The notes: generated from the sequence alone by a model not told the origin. Shown: positions 37,030-47,046, counted from the stretch's first letter. The stretch is DNA of 64,000 bases from Pelagimonas sp. (GCA_025210265.1 JAOASD010000023.1:310001-374000); one strand, 5' to 3'. Translations and numbers: made by a program.

Positions 37030-38571
37030 ATGACAAAAATCAGCAGACGCGGATTGCTTAAGACCGGCGCAGCCGCCGGTGTTCTTGCCGCAACCGGCCT
37101 GCCGGTGCGGGCACAGCAACGCGGCGGGACGCTGCGGCTGGGCCTGAACGGGGCGAATACCTCTGACACTTGGGATTCTCGCACCCATTCTGATGCGTTC
37201 ATGATCAACGCCTGCCATGGCGCCGTGTTCGACACGCTGACCGAGGTCGCGGCCAGCGGCGAACTGGTTGGTGAACTGGCCGAAAGCTGGGAAGCGTCGG
37301 CAGATGCCAAGACCTGGACGTTCAACCTGCGCAAGGGCGTGACCTTCCACAATGGTAAGGCCTTTGGCGCGGATGACGTGATTGCGTCGCTGCAGATGCA
37401 TACCGCCGAGGGCGCGAAATCGGCGGCCAAGCCGATTGTCGAACCGATCGTCGAAATGAAAAAGATGGGCGACCATCAGATCCAGCTGGTTCTGGCGGCG
37501 GGCAATGCGGATTTCCCCTTCCTGCTGTCCGATTATCACCTCTGCATGTATCCTGAGGGCCAGATCGACGAAGCCATCGCCAAAGGCATCGGCACCGGCA
37601 TGTATAAGGTCGAGGCCTTTGATCCCGGCGTGCGCGCGCTGCTTAGCCGTGTCGACAGCCACTACAAGGATGGTCGCGCCGGGTGGTTTGACTCGGTGGA
37701 AATCATCGCGATCAACGATGCCTCTGCCCGGATGAACGCGCTGATGACCGGTCAGGTCGACGCCGTGAACCGCGTTGATTTCAAGACCGAGCCGCTGATG
37801 CGCGCCAACCCGATGGTCAAGATCTTTGAGGTCACCGGCAACCAGCACTTTACCTTCCCGATGCTGACCAACCTGTCGCCCTTTGACAATCTGAAGGTCC
37901 GTCAGGCGCTGAAACATTCGGTCAAGCGTCAGGAAATGGTCGACAAGATCCTGCTGGGTCACGGTGCTGTGGCAAATGACATCCCGATTGGCCCCGCGAA
38001 CCAGTATTTCGCGTCGGATCTGCCGATGAATGACTATGATCCTGAAAAGGCCAAGTTCCTGCTGAAAGAGGCGGGGATGGACGGTCTGTCTGTCGATCTG
38101 TCGGCGTCCAATGCGGCGTTCAACGGCGCTGTGGATGCGGCGCAGCTGCTGCAGGCTTCTGCCAAGGATGCAGGTGTGAACATCAACGTCGTACAGGAAC
38201 CGGCGGATGGCTATTGGTCAAATGTCTGGCTGAAAAAAGCCTGGTGCGCCTGCTACTGGTCCGGCCGCGCGACCGAGGATTGGATGTTCTCGACCGCCTA
38301 TGAAAGCGGTGTGCCGTGGAACGACACCCAGTGGGAAAACGCTCGCTTCCAGGAACTGCTGATCACTGCACGCGCTGAATTGGACACAACCAAGCGCCGC
38401 GATATGTACACCGAAATGCAGATGATCATGTCGGCTGAGGGCGGCACGCTGATCCCGATGTATGCCAACTATGTCGATGCACATTCGACCAAGCTGACCA
38501 ATTCCGGCACCATTGGTAATGCCTTCCAGATGGACAGCTCGCGTATCATCGAACGCTGGTGGTTCGCCTAA
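37030..38571 (+). CDS. ABC transporter substrate-binding protein, family 5, Tat-exported
   Basis: A 513-residue periplasmic solute-binding protein of the peptide/nickel family. The N-terminus MTKISRRGLLKTGAAAGVLAATGLPVRAQ has a twin-arginine motif (SRRGLLK) and an Ala-rich h-region, so it should be exported folded via Tat. The family signature region follows (LAESWEASADAKTWTFNLRKGVTFHNGK in outline, then FGADDVIASL). The ligand is unknown. It lies last in the operon, 96 bp after the ATPase, whereas the binding protein is usually first; a terminator follows. ATG 37030 is preceded by GGGAGAAG. Confidence 0.93.
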   Translation: MTKISRRGLLKTGAAAGVLAATGLPVRAQQRGGTLRLGLNGANTSDTWDSRTHSDAFMINACHGAVFDTLTEVAASGELVGELAESWEASADAKTWTFNLRKGVTFHNGKAFGADDVIASLQMHTAEGAKSAAKPIVEPIVEMKKMGDHQIQLVLAAGNADFPFLLSDYHLCMYPEGQIDEAIAKGIGTGMYKVEAFDPGVRALLSRVDSHYKDGRAGWFDSVEIIAINDASARMNALMTGQVDAVNRVDFKTEPLMRANPMVKIFEVTGNQHFTFPMLTNLSPFDNLKVRQALKHSVKRQEMVDKILLGHGAVANDIPIGPANQYFASDLPMNDYDPEKAKFLLKEAGMDGLSVDLSASNAAFNGAVDAAQLLQASAKDAGVNINVVQEPADGYWSNVWLKKAWCACYWSGRATEDWMFSTAYESGVPWNDTQWENARFQELLITARAELDTTKRRDMYTEMQMIMSAEGGTLIPMYANYVDAHSTKLTNSGTIGNAFQMDSSRIIERWWFA

Positions 38572-38599
38572 GTCTCGGCGACTTGGCTCAGAAACAGGA

Positions 38600-38630
38600 A
38601 ACGCCCCGCAGTGATGCGGGGCGTTTTTCT
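38600..38630 (+). terminator. Rho-independent terminator after the ABC operon (probably bidirectional)
   Basis: Arms AACGCCCCGCA (38600-38610) and TGCGGGGCGTT (38615-38625) with loop GTGA, followed by TTTCT. Read leftward the stem is followed by TTTCCTGTTTC, so it may also serve hslU, whose stop is 21 bp away. Confidence 0.92.
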
Positions 38631-38650
38631 TTGGCCGTATCTGGCGTGGC

Positions 38651-39964
38651 TTACAAAACGTAGCGGCTTAGGTCGCTGGATTTGGTCAGCTCGCCCAGAT
38701 GCTTTTCGACAAATCCCGCATCCACGGTGACGCTGCTGCCCGCCTGATCCGGCGCGTCAAAGCTCAGCTCTTCGAACACCCGTTCCATCACTGTGTACAG
38801 ACGCCGCGCGCCGATATTTTCTACGGTGCCGTTCACTTCGGCCGCGATGCGGGCGAGGGCGGCGATGCCATCTTCGGTAAAGGAAACCGTGACCTCTTCG
38901 GTGGCCATCAGGGCCTTGTATTGCAGGGTCAGGGCGTTGTCGGTTTCGGTCAGGATGCGGACAAAATCCGCCTCGGTCAGATCGCGCAGGTTCACGCGGA
39001 TCGGCAGGCGGCCCTGCAGTTCCGGCAGCAGGTCCGAGGGCTTGGCGATGTGGAACGCGCCCGAGGCGATGAACAGGATATGATCGGTTTTCACCGCGCC
39101 ATGTTTGGTGCTGACAGTCGTGCCCTCGATCAGCGGCAGCAGGTCGCGCTGCACGCCTTCGCGGGACACGTCGCCGCCGCGGGCCTCTTGCCGAGCGGCG
39201 ACCTTGTCGATCTCGTCCAGGAAAACGATGCCGTTCTGTTCCACCGCTTCCAGCGCCTCGGTCTTGACCGCCTCGTCATCCAGCAGCTTGTCGGCCTCTT
39301 CATTGATCAGGATTTCATAGCTGGCGGCGACGGTCATGCGTTTGCGGGCGGTGCGCCCGGCAAAGGCTTTGCCGAACAGATCGCCCAGATTCATCATGCC
39401 AGCGCCGCCGCCCATGCCGGGCTGACCCGGAATGTCCATCATCGGGAAAGGGGAGGCGGTGTCGGCGATCTCCAGCTCGATCTCGGTATCGTCCAGCTCG
39501 CCAGTCTTTAGTTTGCGGCGGAACATCTCGCGGGTTGCTTCGCGGGCATCTGTACCGGCGATGGCCTCGATCACACGGTCCTCGGCGGCTTGATGGGCAC
39601 GGGCTTTTACATCCTCGCGCATATAGTCGCGCACCTGGATGATCGCGGCGTCGACCAGATCGCGAATGATCTGCTCCACATCACGCCCGACATAGCCGAC
39701 CTCGGTGAACTTGGTGGCTTCGACCTTGATAAAGGGCGCGCGGGCGAGTTTCGCCAGACGGCGGGAAATCTCGGTCTTGCCGACGCCGGTGGGGCCGATC
39801 ATCAGGATGTTTTTGGGATAGACCTCGTCGCGCAGATCATCGCCCAGCTGCTTGCGGCGCCAGCGATTGCGCAGCGCCACGGCCACGGCACGTTTTGCGT
39901 CGCTTTGTCCAATGATAAAGCGATCAAGCTCGCTGACGATTTCGCGCGGTGTCAGATCGGTCAT
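38651..39964 (-). CDS. hslU: ATP-dependent protease ATPase subunit HslU (ClpY)
   Basis: AAA+ unfoldase that feeds substrates to HslV. The 437-residue protein has the N-terminal [23 protein letters not shown], Walker [16 protein letters not shown], the pore loop [19 protein letters not shown], in outline, the inserted I domain (about 110-230), Walker [11 protein letters not shown], sensor motifs and the C-terminal DLSRYVL tail that opens HslV. It lies 1.7 kb from hslV rather than directly next to it, with two other genes between. Confidence 0.96.
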   Translation of the reverse strand: MTDLTPREIVSELDRFIIGQSDAKRAVAVALRNRWRRKQLGDDLRDEVYPKNILMIGPTGVGKTEISRRLAKLARAPFIKVEATKFTEVGYVGRDVEQIIRDLVDAAIIQVRDYMREDVKARAHQAAEDRVIEAIAGTDAREATREMFRRKLKTGELDDTEIELEIADTASPFPMMDIPGQPGMGGGAGMMNLGDLFGKAFAGRTARKRMTVAASYEILINEEADKLLDDEAVKTEALEAVEQNGIVFLDEIDKVAARQEARGGDVSREGVQRDLLPLIEGTTVSTKHGAVKTDHILFIASGAFHIAKPSDLLPELQGRLPIRVNLRDLTEADFVRILTETDNALTLQYKALMATEEVTVSFTEDGIAALARIAAEVNGTVENIGARRLYTVMERVFEELSFDAPDQAGSSVTVDAGFVEKHLGELTKSSDLSRYVL

Positions 39965-40147
39965 GAAAGCGGGCCTTTCCCTTTATTTTCGCCACATCAC
40001 GCCAGCGGCGCGCTGTTCAGAGATACCTAAACATGACGGCCCCAAGTGCAAGCGTTCACGGGATATGAGCAGGGCGTGAAGAGCCATTTTTATAGGCATT
40101 TCAGTGCTTACCTAGGCTGCAAGATTGACACAGAGGAGTATGCAATC

Positions 40148-40558
40148 ATGAACCGTCGTCATTTTCTGGGCCGTGTCGGCACCGCTGGGGCCGCTGCCCT
40201 TGTTGCAACGGTCGGCACACAGGCTGTCGCAGGCAGCATGAAGGCCGAGCAGTCCGGCACCTTTGAAGGGCGTTCAAACCACGTCACCACCGGCAGCGTG
40301 TCCATCGTCAAAGAGGGCGATGTGTATTTCGTCGAACTGGGCGAAGACTTCAGCCTGGACAATGGCCCGGACCCGCGTGTCGGTTTTGGCAAGGGTGGCG
40401 AATATCTGGGCGAGGCAGGCTATCTGGGCGCGTTGCAAAGCCTGAAAGGCAAGCAGCGTTTCGCCGTACCGCGCGTCTGGAATGCGCTTGGTTATGACGA
40501 GGTGTTCATCTGGTGCGACGTGGCCAAGGTGCCGCTGGGCGTTGCCAGCCTGAAATAA
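40148..40558 (+). CDS. DM13-domain protein with twin-arginine signal
   Basis: A 136-residue exported protein. The N-terminus MNRRHFLGRVGTAGAAALVATVGTQAVAG, in outline, has the RRxFL twin-arginine motif and an Ala-rich core. The mature part (about 35-136) matches the DM13 domain: GTFEGRSNHVTTGSVSIV, FVELGEDFSLDNGPDP, and the C-terminal VFIWCDVAKVPLGVASL with the domain's single conserved Cys. DM13 domains are proposed to take part in redox or electron transfer. ATG 40148 follows GAGGAG. It lies on the opposite strand between hslU and the hslV operon, with its own terminator. Confidence 0.85.
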   Translation: MNRRHFLGRVGTAGAAALVATVGTQAVAGSMKAEQSGTFEGRSNHVTTGSVSIVKEGDVYFVELGEDFSLDNGPDPRVGFGKGGEYLGEAGYLGALQSLKGKQRFAVPRVWNALGYDEVFIWCDVAKVPLGVASLK

Positions 40559-40579
40559 TTCGCTTTGGTAATGAGTGCA

Positions 40580-40606
40580 GGGCCGGTCGTGACACCGGCC
40601 CTTTTT
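40580..40606 (+). terminator. Rho-independent terminator after the DM13 gene
   Basis: Arms GGGCCGGT (40580-40587) and ACCGGCCC (40594-40601), loop CGTGAC, followed by TTTTT. It lies between convergent genes; the U-tract serves the plus strand. Confidence 0.9.
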
Positions 40607-40615
40607 ACGCCCCGT

Positions 40616-41680
40616 TCAATGGGCCGGTGGCAGTCGATCCAGCGGTAGAAACCCAAAGATCCGCCGCAGCAGAAAGGCCCGGATCTGGGTCCAGAACGCG
40701 CCAAGCGCCACAAGGAACAGCCCCAGCAGCAGCACGGTCAGCGCCGCGCCGTCATTTTCAAACACTGTCATGGCCAGCGACACGATATAGCCGATGGCAG
40801 CAATCAGGAAAGACCGCCGGTCGATCACGATAGCCACCATGGCAAAGCCGATCATCACCGCCAGCAACAGAAATTGACCGGTGCTGTCACCGCGATCCAT
40901 CAGGCTTAGCGCGATGGTGTTGATCAGGGCAGGGGCCGCAACCACATGCAGCCAGAACCCCTGCGCTGAACGCCGCGTGACCCGGTGTGGGTCGCTCATG
41001 TCGAAATACATCGCCAGGGCAAAGACCAGCGCGCCCACCACCAGTGTGATCCAGGCATAGGCGCCCCCGGCCGACAGCAGGAACATTTCCTCGATACTAA
41101 AGGCCTGTCCCGATGTGTTCGCCGCCACCAGCATGGCCAATCCGAACACCCCCAGCGCCATCAGCGCCATGGCAAAGGGCACTTTGAACCGGTACCAGAA
41201 CACCCCCAGCGCTAGGATCGACAGGCCCAGCGGCAGGGGCAGGCTGGACAGGTCGTCTTGTGCCAGCATGAAGGGCTGGGCGAAATGCGCGTTGAACCCG
41301 ACAAAGGCATTGGCCGCAAACAGGATCGACAGGGCAATCGCCGGGGCCACCATGCGGCGGCGGCGAATGAAATATTCCGCGATCAGCCAGACAAACACCG
41401 CGCCCACGGCAGTCGCGCCTGTCGCCTGGGTTTTGTAATTCACGAACTCGGTCGCCACGGTCAGCCCGTTCACGGCAATCCAGCCAGCGGTCAGAATACC
41501 CAGCCCCACAACGATGAAAATCTCGTTGAAGCCTTTGAACAGCTCAAAGGGTTCATCCCCCGGTTCCAGATTTTCGCGCGCGCCAGACCGGCTATGGGCC
41601 AACGCCGTCAGGCGGGCGGCCTGGGATTCACTCAACAGGCCAGAGGCCACGGCGGCGCGAAGATCATGATCTGAAATCAA
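40616..41680 (-). CDS. Multi-pass membrane protein (DUF2157-like), cotranscribed with hslV
   Basis: A 354-residue protein with a short soluble N-terminus ([24 protein letters not shown]..., a helical pair of the kind that precedes DUF2157 membrane domains) followed by about ten hydrophobic segments from residue 55 to the C-terminus. No enzymatic motif is visible. Its ATG overlaps the hslV stop by four bases (ATGA), so it is translated from the hslV message. This suggests a link to protein quality control or stress at the membrane (inference). The family assignment is tentative. Confidence 0.75.
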   Translation of the reverse strand: MISDHDLRAAVASGLLSESQAARLTALAHSRSGARENLEPGDEPFELFKGFNEIFIVVGLGILTAGWIAVNGLTVATEFVNYKTQATGATAVGAVFVWLIAEYFIRRRRMVAPAIALSILFAANAFVGFNAHFAQPFMLAQDDLSSLPLPLGLSILALGVFWYRFKVPFAMALMALGVFGLAMLVAANTSGQAFSIEEMFLLSAGGAYAWITLVVGALVFALAMYFDMSDPHRVTRRSAQGFWLHVVAAPALINTIALSLMDRGDSTGQFLLLAVMIGFAMVAIVIDRRSFLIAAIGYIVSLAMTVFENDGAALTVLLLGLFLVALGAFWTQIRAFLLRRIFGFLPLDRLPPAH

Positions 41681-42234
41681 GGGGTTATACTCTCTACTGT
41701 CAATTTACCATTGGTGTAGACACAGATGTCGGCGGCGATGGCCATCGCATCCCGCGCCACGGTTTCCGCGTCTTTGTCGCTGTCCATCATGCCACGGGCC
41801 GCGGCCAGCGCAAAATTCCCGCCCGATCCGATGGCGGCCACATCATGTTCGGGTTCCAGAACATCCCCCGCGCCGGTCACAACCAACAGGTCCGTGCCGT
41901 CGGTGACGATCAGCATCGCTTCCAGCTTTTGCAGATATTTGTCGGTGCGCCAGTCTTTGGCCAGCTCGACACAGGCGCGGGCCAGCTGACCGGGGGTGGC
42001 TTCCAGCTTGGCTTCCAGCCGTTCCAGCAGGGTAAAGGCATCGGCGGTGGACCCGGCAAAGCCACAGATCACATCCTGCCCACCGGGCGACAGGCGGCGC
42101 ACTTTGCGTGCGGTACCTTTGATCACTGTCTGGCCCAGGCTGACCTGCCCGTCCCCGGCTACGACAACTTTGCCACCTTTACGCACACCGATGATGGTTG
42201 TGCCGTGCCAACCGGGAAAGTCTTGGCTATCCAT
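41677..42234 (-). CDS. hslV: ATP-dependent protease subunit HslV (ClpQ)
   Basis: Proteasome-like peptidase core working with HslU. In the 185-residue precursor a short propeptide ([11 protein letters not shown]) precedes the catalytic threonine T12 in [21 protein letters not shown], so removal of 11 residues is needed for activity, as known for this class. Other motifs are [17 protein letters not shown] and [16 protein letters not shown]. It is the first gene of a two-gene unit with the DUF2157-like membrane protein and is divergent from the phosphotransferase gene. Confidence 0.96.
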   Translation of the reverse strand: MDSQDFPGWHGTTIIGVRKGGKVVVAGDGQVSLGQTVIKGTARKVRRLSPGGQDVICGFAGSTADAFTLLERLEAKLEATPGQLARACVELAKDWRTDKYLQKLEAMLIVTDGTDLLVVTGAGDVLEPEHDVAAIGSGGNFALAAARGMMDSDKDAETVARDAMAIAADICVYTNGKLTVESITP

Positions 42235-42310
42235 AGAGAAGTCTCCGTTTTGGATCTATTTGTGGATCCTGTCAGGCATTGGCAAGGGATTACAGGGATA
42301 AGGGGCCAAG

Positions 42311-43273
42311 GTGAACGTCAATTCGGAAATCGAGGCGCTGGGGCAAGAGGCATTCGCCCATCTTGCGCCGCAGGCTGGGCTGGGCAGCAGTTTTGTGAAA
42401 ACCCGCAGCTGGGTGAAACGCGACGCGCGGCGGCTGCATATTGTGCAGCGGTTTGATGCAGAGGAGGCTGATCCGGTGATCCTGAAACTGGTGCTGCGCC
42501 CAGAGGATCCGACCGAATTTAACGGCATTCTGGACGCGCATCATCTGGCAGTGCAGGCGCTGAAAGGGCAGGGGGATCTGCACGCGCCCGAAATTCTGGC
42601 CGAGGATCGCGATCTAAAAGCCTGCCTGATGCGGTTCCAACCCGGCGAAACCCTGCGCGACCTGTGCCAGACCCGGTCGGATCACAGTGATGCGCTGCGT
42701 GCCACGGGCCGCTGGTTGTCCGCCTATCACCGCGGCAGTTTTCAGGAAGACCGGGTGTTTCAACCCAAATACATGGCGCGTCACATGTTGCATCTGGTCG
42801 ATCAGATGCAGCGCGGGGATCGCCGCATTCAGGGGCAGAGACGCTTCATCAAACTGGCGCATCAGGTGCAGGAATTGGTGGCCGATCACAGCGACCGCCC
42901 CAGCAAGGTTGCCGCGAAACATGGCGATTTCAATTGCCACAACATCCTGATCGCGCCGGACCGCGTGGCCGGGTTCGATTTCCTGCCGGTCAGTTTTACC
43001 CCGGTGGGTTATGACATCGCGCGCATCCTGCTCAGCTATGCGCTGAATGGCGCGGATCTGGGTGCAATCCCCAAAGGCCATGTCCTGCCGCCTGAGGCGA
43101 TTAGTGCGTTTTTCGAGGGTTATGATCTGGTTGGCCCCGACGATCCCAGCGTCGGGTTCCTGTTGCGCATCCAGATCCTCAGCGACTGGAACCGGATGAG
43201 CGACAAAAAAGGCGTCCAAAACCTGATTGGTTTCGAACGCCTTCGTGTGATTGCGCGCAAGGCTTTCGCCTAG
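42311..43273 (+). CDS. APH-fold phosphotransferase (aminoglycoside/choline kinase-like)
   Basis: A 320-residue protein with an eroded N-lobe (VILKLVLRPEDP with a lysine where ATP is bound) and a clear catalytic loop KHGDFNCHNILI, followed by VAGFDFLPVSFTPVGYDIARILL with the metal-binding Asp. This is the APH/choline-kinase fold. Targets may be sugars, choline, amino sugars or a lipid; there is no sign that it confers antibiotic resistance. The start is GTG with AGGGG upstream. It is convergent with trxA, with only 7 bp between them. The substrate is unknown. Confidence 0.78.
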   Translation: MNVNSEIEALGQEAFAHLAPQAGLGSSFVKTRSWVKRDARRLHIVQRFDAEEADPVILKLVLRPEDPTEFNGILDAHHLAVQALKGQGDLHAPEILAEDRDLKACLMRFQPGETLRDLCQTRSDHSDALRATGRWLSAYHRGSFQEDRVFQPKYMARHMLHLVDQMQRGDRRIQGQRRFIKLAHQVQELVADHSDRPSKVAAKHGDFNCHNILIAPDRVAGFDFLPVSFTPVGYDIARILLSYALNGADLGAIPKGHVLPPEAISAFFEGYDLVGPDDPSVGFLLRIQILSDWNRMSDKKGVQNLIGFERLRVIARKAFA

Positions 43274-43280
43274 GCCCGGA

Positions 43281-43601
43281 TCAGACGCTTTCGTCGATCC
43301 AGCTTTGCAGCGCGGCCTTGGGCGCGGCACCGGCACGGTTGGATACAACTTGACCATCCTTAAAGATGAACAGCGCGGGGATGCCACGCACGCCCATGGC
43401 GGCGGCGGCGTTGGGGTTGCTGTCCACGTCGACCTTGGCGATCTTCACCTTGCCTTCGTATTCTGCGGCCAGCTCTTCCAGAGCGGGGCCAATCTGCTTA
43501 CAGGGGCCGCACCATTCGGCCCAGAAATCCACCACAACGGGGATATCGGAATTCTTCACTTCGGCGTCGAAAGTGGCATCGGTGACGGCAACGGTGGCCA
43601 T
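43281..43601 (-). CDS. trxA: Thioredoxin
   Basis: A 106-residue cytosolic disulfide reductase with the active site WCGPC (C31, C34), the preceding VVVDFWAEW strand, and the cis-proline loop GIPALFIF. It supplies electrons to ribonucleotide reductase, MsrA-type enzymes and others. ATG 43601 follows GGAG. It lies 61 bp downstream of addA on the same strand and may be read from the addBA transcript or from its own promoter in the gap. Confidence 0.96.
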   Translation of the reverse strand: MATVAVTDATFDAEVKNSDIPVVVDFWAEWCGPCKQIGPALEELAAEYEGKVKIAKVDVDSNPNAAAAMGVRGIPALFIFKDGQVVSNRAGAAPKAALQSWIDESV

Positions 43602-43662
43602 GGGACTCTCCTAAAACGGCATATCTGTCAGAGCCGGAACGTATGTAGTGACCGACCCGCCG

Positions 43663-46600
43663 TCAAGGTGAGGGCAGCGAGGCCAGCGCCCGGCTCACCA
43701 GACTGTGTGGCAGGGGCATGTACTGCGTGGTCGCGGTCCAGATCAGCCCGGTCTCGATCTCGCGTCCGGGATAAATTTCCGCAAGCGCGGTCGCATAGGC
43801 CCCCATTTGACGCAGCAGGCCCAGCGGCACCTGATCGGCAGTGGCGGGCACGGTGCGGTTGGATTTGAAATCAATCGCGGTGATCTTATCCGGTGTGATG
43901 ATCAGCCGGTCGATGATCCCATGCATTCGACCCAGTCCAGGTAGATCGGCGGTGACGGGCACCTCGGCCAGCGTGCCGGGGGCGTAAAACGGGACGATGT
44001 CCGGGGCGTTCAACACGGCCAGCACCTCGCGCAGCAAGGCGGGCCCGTCCAGAGCGGGGTCCATCTGGGACAGCAGCGCCGCGCCTGCCTGTTCGCGCAG
44101 CGTGCCGGGCAGTTCCGCCAGATGTTCCAGCAAATGGTGGATCGCCGTGCCGCGCGCCATGGCAAGTTCGCTTTCGTCGCCATTTGCACCGGGCAGTGCC
44201 TTTCCACCCTCAAAACCCGATGGTGACAGCGTTTCTGGGAAGGGGGCGGGCGTTGGCGCAAGCAGGTCGAAATGGGCGGGCAGGTCGGGCTGTGCCTCTT
44301 CCTTGATCTCTTCGCGCTGCATCTCCAGCCCGGTCCAGTCGCCATGGGTCAGGTATTGGCCCTCACCGCTGCCCAGCTCGCCAAATTCATAGGGGCGGGG
44401 CAGGGCGCCGCTGCGCTCCATCCCGCGGCGCACTTGTTCGTACCAACTGTCGCCCTCCTTCCCCAACTCGCCCGAGGCGGTGACAATCAGCCAACGTTCC
44501 GCCCGCGTCATGGCCACATATAGCAGCCTGTCACGCTCCTGCGCATCGGCGCGGCGGGCGGCATCCATGGCGCTGCGCTGGCGGGCGGGCTGATCCTCGG
44601 CGCGCAATTTCCACAACGCGCCCTGTTCATCCTCAAGGATCTGATCGCGCACGTCTTTTTTCGTCTTGCCGCAATCGGGGAGGATCACGATGGGTGCCTC
44701 CAACCCCTTTGCGCCATGCACGGTCATCACCCGCAACATGCGCCCGGCCCCCTCGGCGGCGCGCTTGATTTCCAGATTGTCGGCCTGCGCCCATTGCAGG
44801 AACCCGGTCAGCGATGGAATGTCGGATCGTTCATAAGACAGGGCCTGCGACAGCAGCGCGTTGATGCCTTCTTCGGCCTCGGCGCCCAGCCGCCCGACCA
44901 GCAATTGCCGCCCCTTGTGATGGGTCAGAATGCGGTCGATCAGGTCAAAGGGGCGCAGAAAATCGGTCTTGCCGCGCAGATCATCCAGCACAGCCAGCAC
45001 CTGCGGGAAATCCTCTCGCCGTGCGCGCAGCCCGGCCCAGAGGTATTTTTCCGTGCGCCGATGGGCGAGGTCGAACAGCTGTTGCTCGCTCAGCCCAAAC
45101 AGCGGAGAGCGCAGCGCCGTAGCCAGCGACAGGTCATCCTCGGGCGTGGCGAGAAAGGACAAAAGCGCCACGATATCGCGCACCGCCAGTTCGGCCATGA
45201 CCTTCAGCCGGTCGGCCCCGGCGATGGGCAGACCCTCTTGTTTGCAGGCGCGGATGATTTCGGCAAACAGGCGCGAGCGTGATCGTACAAGGATCAGGAA
45301 ATCCCCGGCATGGACCGGGCGCGCGTGATAGTCGCCGCTATGGCCGATCTCGACGGGCAGGGGCGTTTCATCGTCGATCGCACCCTTGATGAACCGGGCG
45401 ATGCGCTGGGCCAGAACCACGCTGTGATGGCGGCTGCCGACGCGGTCGACGGGATCGTCCCAATCGCCCTCTTCTTCCTTGTCGCCTGGATCAACCACGG
45501 GCCACAGATCGACCCGGCCGGGCATCCCGTCTTTGAACGCTTTGTGTTTCTGTTCGGGCACAAAGCCGCTAGCAATCTCGCCGTCAAAAGTGTTGTCCAC
45601 CAGCCGCAGGATCGGCGCGGCAGAACGGAAGGAATATTCCAGTTCCAGATTGACCAGCGGCGCATCCGTGTCGCGCAGGCGCTGGCCAAATTCCGCACGC
45701 ATCCGGTCAAATTCAGACGGGTCCGCGCCCTGAAAGCTATAGATCGACTGTTTCTTGTCCCCGACCACAAAGATCGTGCGGCGGATGTCGGCGCGCGCGC
45801 CTTCGCCACTGGTAAATTCCTGCGCCAGCCGCTCGATCACGTCCCATTGCACGGGGCTGGTGTCCTGCGCCTCGTCCACAAGGATGTGGTCGATGCCGCC
45901 ATCCAGCCGGTACAGCACCCAGGCGGCAACTTGCGGATCGCTCAGCAGGTCGCGCGCGCGGGTGATCAGATCGTCAAAATCCAGCCAGCCGCGGCGTTCC
46001 TTTTCTGCGTCATAGGCGGTCAGAAAGGCATGGGCAAAGCGGTGCAGGGTGATGTCGCGCGAAGCGGCGGCAAGGGCCAGCCGCTGGTCGCGGGCGCGCT
46101 CTACCCGCCGCATCAGATCCTCTAGCTGGTCCATGACCGGGAGCAGCACGCCCTCGCGCAGTTTCTTGGTCGGGAAACTGCCGATCTTGGCGGAAAACGG
46201 TTCTTTGGAACTGGCGCCGGTCAGAAAGACCCCCTCCATGACGCGCAGGGCGGACAGGCCGGGTTCGCGGATCTGTGCCAGTTTGACACCTGCCTTTTGG
46301 TCGGTGGTGCCCGAGCCCGCAAGCGCGGCACAAACAGTCTCTAACAAAGGGAGTTCAGAGCCTAAAAAGACCTCGGCCAGCAGATCGGCCTCACCAAAAC
46401 CGGGGGTCAGATCATAGGCAGACAGAATGGTGTCAGCCTCAGGACCGGGCAGGAAATGCCGCCGCTGTTTGATCAGATCATAAAGCAGCGCGGTGGTGTC
46501 ATCGCCGGAAATATGCGGCGCAATCGCCCGGAATAGGGTCGAATCCGGCCCCTCGGCCAGTTGTTCCAGAATCTCATTTTGCAACAGCTCTGCGGCGCGG

Positions 46601-47046
46601 TCTTCCATTTCCTGAAACTGGGGCGGCACCCCGGCCTCTAGCGGAAAGCGCCGCAGCAGCGCCGCACAAAAGGAGTGAATGGTCTGGATGCGCAGCCCGC
46701 CCGGTGTTTCGATGGCGCGGGCAAACAGGGTGCGGGCCTCGCGCAGGAAGTCATCGTCCAGACGAGTTTCAACGCCCAGTTCATCCAGCTCGGCGCGCAG
46801 GCCGTCACTGTCGAGCATGGCCCATTTGCCCAACCGCTTGAACAGGCGGTTCTGCATCTCGCTGGCGGCGGCCTTGGTGTAGGTCAGGCACAGGATATGT
46901 TCCGGCAGCACCCCATCCAGCAACAGTCGCGCCACGCGGTCCGTCAGCACGCGGGTCTTGCCGGATCCGGCATTCGCCGCCAGCCAAGTGGAATTGCCGG
47001 GGATCGCGGCCTCGATCTGGCGCTGCGTGGCCTCGTCACGGATCAT
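43663..47046 (-). CDS. addA: Double-strand break repair helicase-nuclease AddA
   Basis: With AddB, resects DNA double-strand ends for RecA-dependent repair. The 1127-residue protein begins MIRDEATQRQIEAAIPGNSTW and has the UvrD-type Walker A AANAGSGKTRVLTDRVA, motif II DHILVDEAQDTSPVQWDV, the later motifs VMTVHGAKGLEAPIVILPD, in outline, and YVAMTRAERWLIVT. A C-terminal PD-(D/E)xK nuclease follows (GIIDRLIITPDKITAIDFKSNR region, Asp and Lys present). ATG 47046 overlaps the addB stop (ATGA). It is the main helicase subunit. Confidence 0.95.
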   Translation of the reverse strand: MIRDEATQRQIEAAIPGNSTWLAANAGSGKTRVLTDRVARLLLDGVLPEHILCLTYTKAAASEMQNRLFKRLGKWAMLDSDGLRAELDELGVETRLDDDFLREARTLFARAIETPGGLRIQTIHSFCAALLRRFPLEAGVPPQFQEMEDRAAELLQNEILEQLAEGPDSTLFRAIAPHISGDDTTALLYDLIKQRRHFLPGPEADTILSAYDLTPGFGEADLLAEVFLGSELPLLETVCAALAGSGTTDQKAGVKLAQIREPGLSALRVMEGVFLTGASSKEPFSAKIGSFPTKKLREGVLLPVMDQLEDLMRRVERARDQRLALAAASRDITLHRFAHAFLTAYDAEKERRGWLDFDDLITRARDLLSDPQVAAWVLYRLDGGIDHILVDEAQDTSPVQWDVIERLAQEFTSGEGARADIRRTIFVVGDKKQSIYSFQGADPSEFDRMRAEFGQRLRDTDAPLVNLELEYSFRSAAPILRLVDNTFDGEIASGFVPEQKHKAFKDGMPGRVDLWPVVDPGDKEEEGDWDDPVDRVGSRHHSVVLAQRIARFIKGAIDDETPLPVEIGHSGDYHARPVHAGDFLILVRSRSRLFAEIIRACKQEGLPIAGADRLKVMAELAVRDIVALLSFLATPEDDLSLATALRSPLFGLSEQQLFDLAHRRTEKYLWAGLRARREDFPQVLAVLDDLRGKTDFLRPFDLIDRILTHHKGRQLLVGRLGAEAEEGINALLSQALSYERSDIPSLTGFLQWAQADNLEIKRAAEGAGRMLRVMTVHGAKGLEAPIVILPDCGKTKKDVRDQILEDEQGALWKLRAEDQPARQRSAMDAARRADAQERDRLLYVAMTRAERWLIVTASGELGKEGDSWYEQVRRGMERSGALPRPYEFGELGSGEGQYLTHGDWTGLEMQREEIKEEAQPDLPAHFDLLAPTPAPFPETLSPSGFEGGKALPGANGDESELAMARGTAIHHLLEHLAELPGTLREQAGAALLSQMDPALDGPALLREVLAVLNAPDIVPFYAPGTLAEVPVTADLPGLGRMHGIIDRLIITPDKITAIDFKSNRTVPATADQVPLGLLRQMGAYATALAEIYPGREIETGLIWTATTQYMPLPHSLVSRALASLPSP

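Noticed and set aside
35752-37962. 736-codon open frame on the minus strand
   Set aside because: Antisense to the ABC ATPase and binding protein, with no motif or ribosome-binding site; composition typical of shadow frames.
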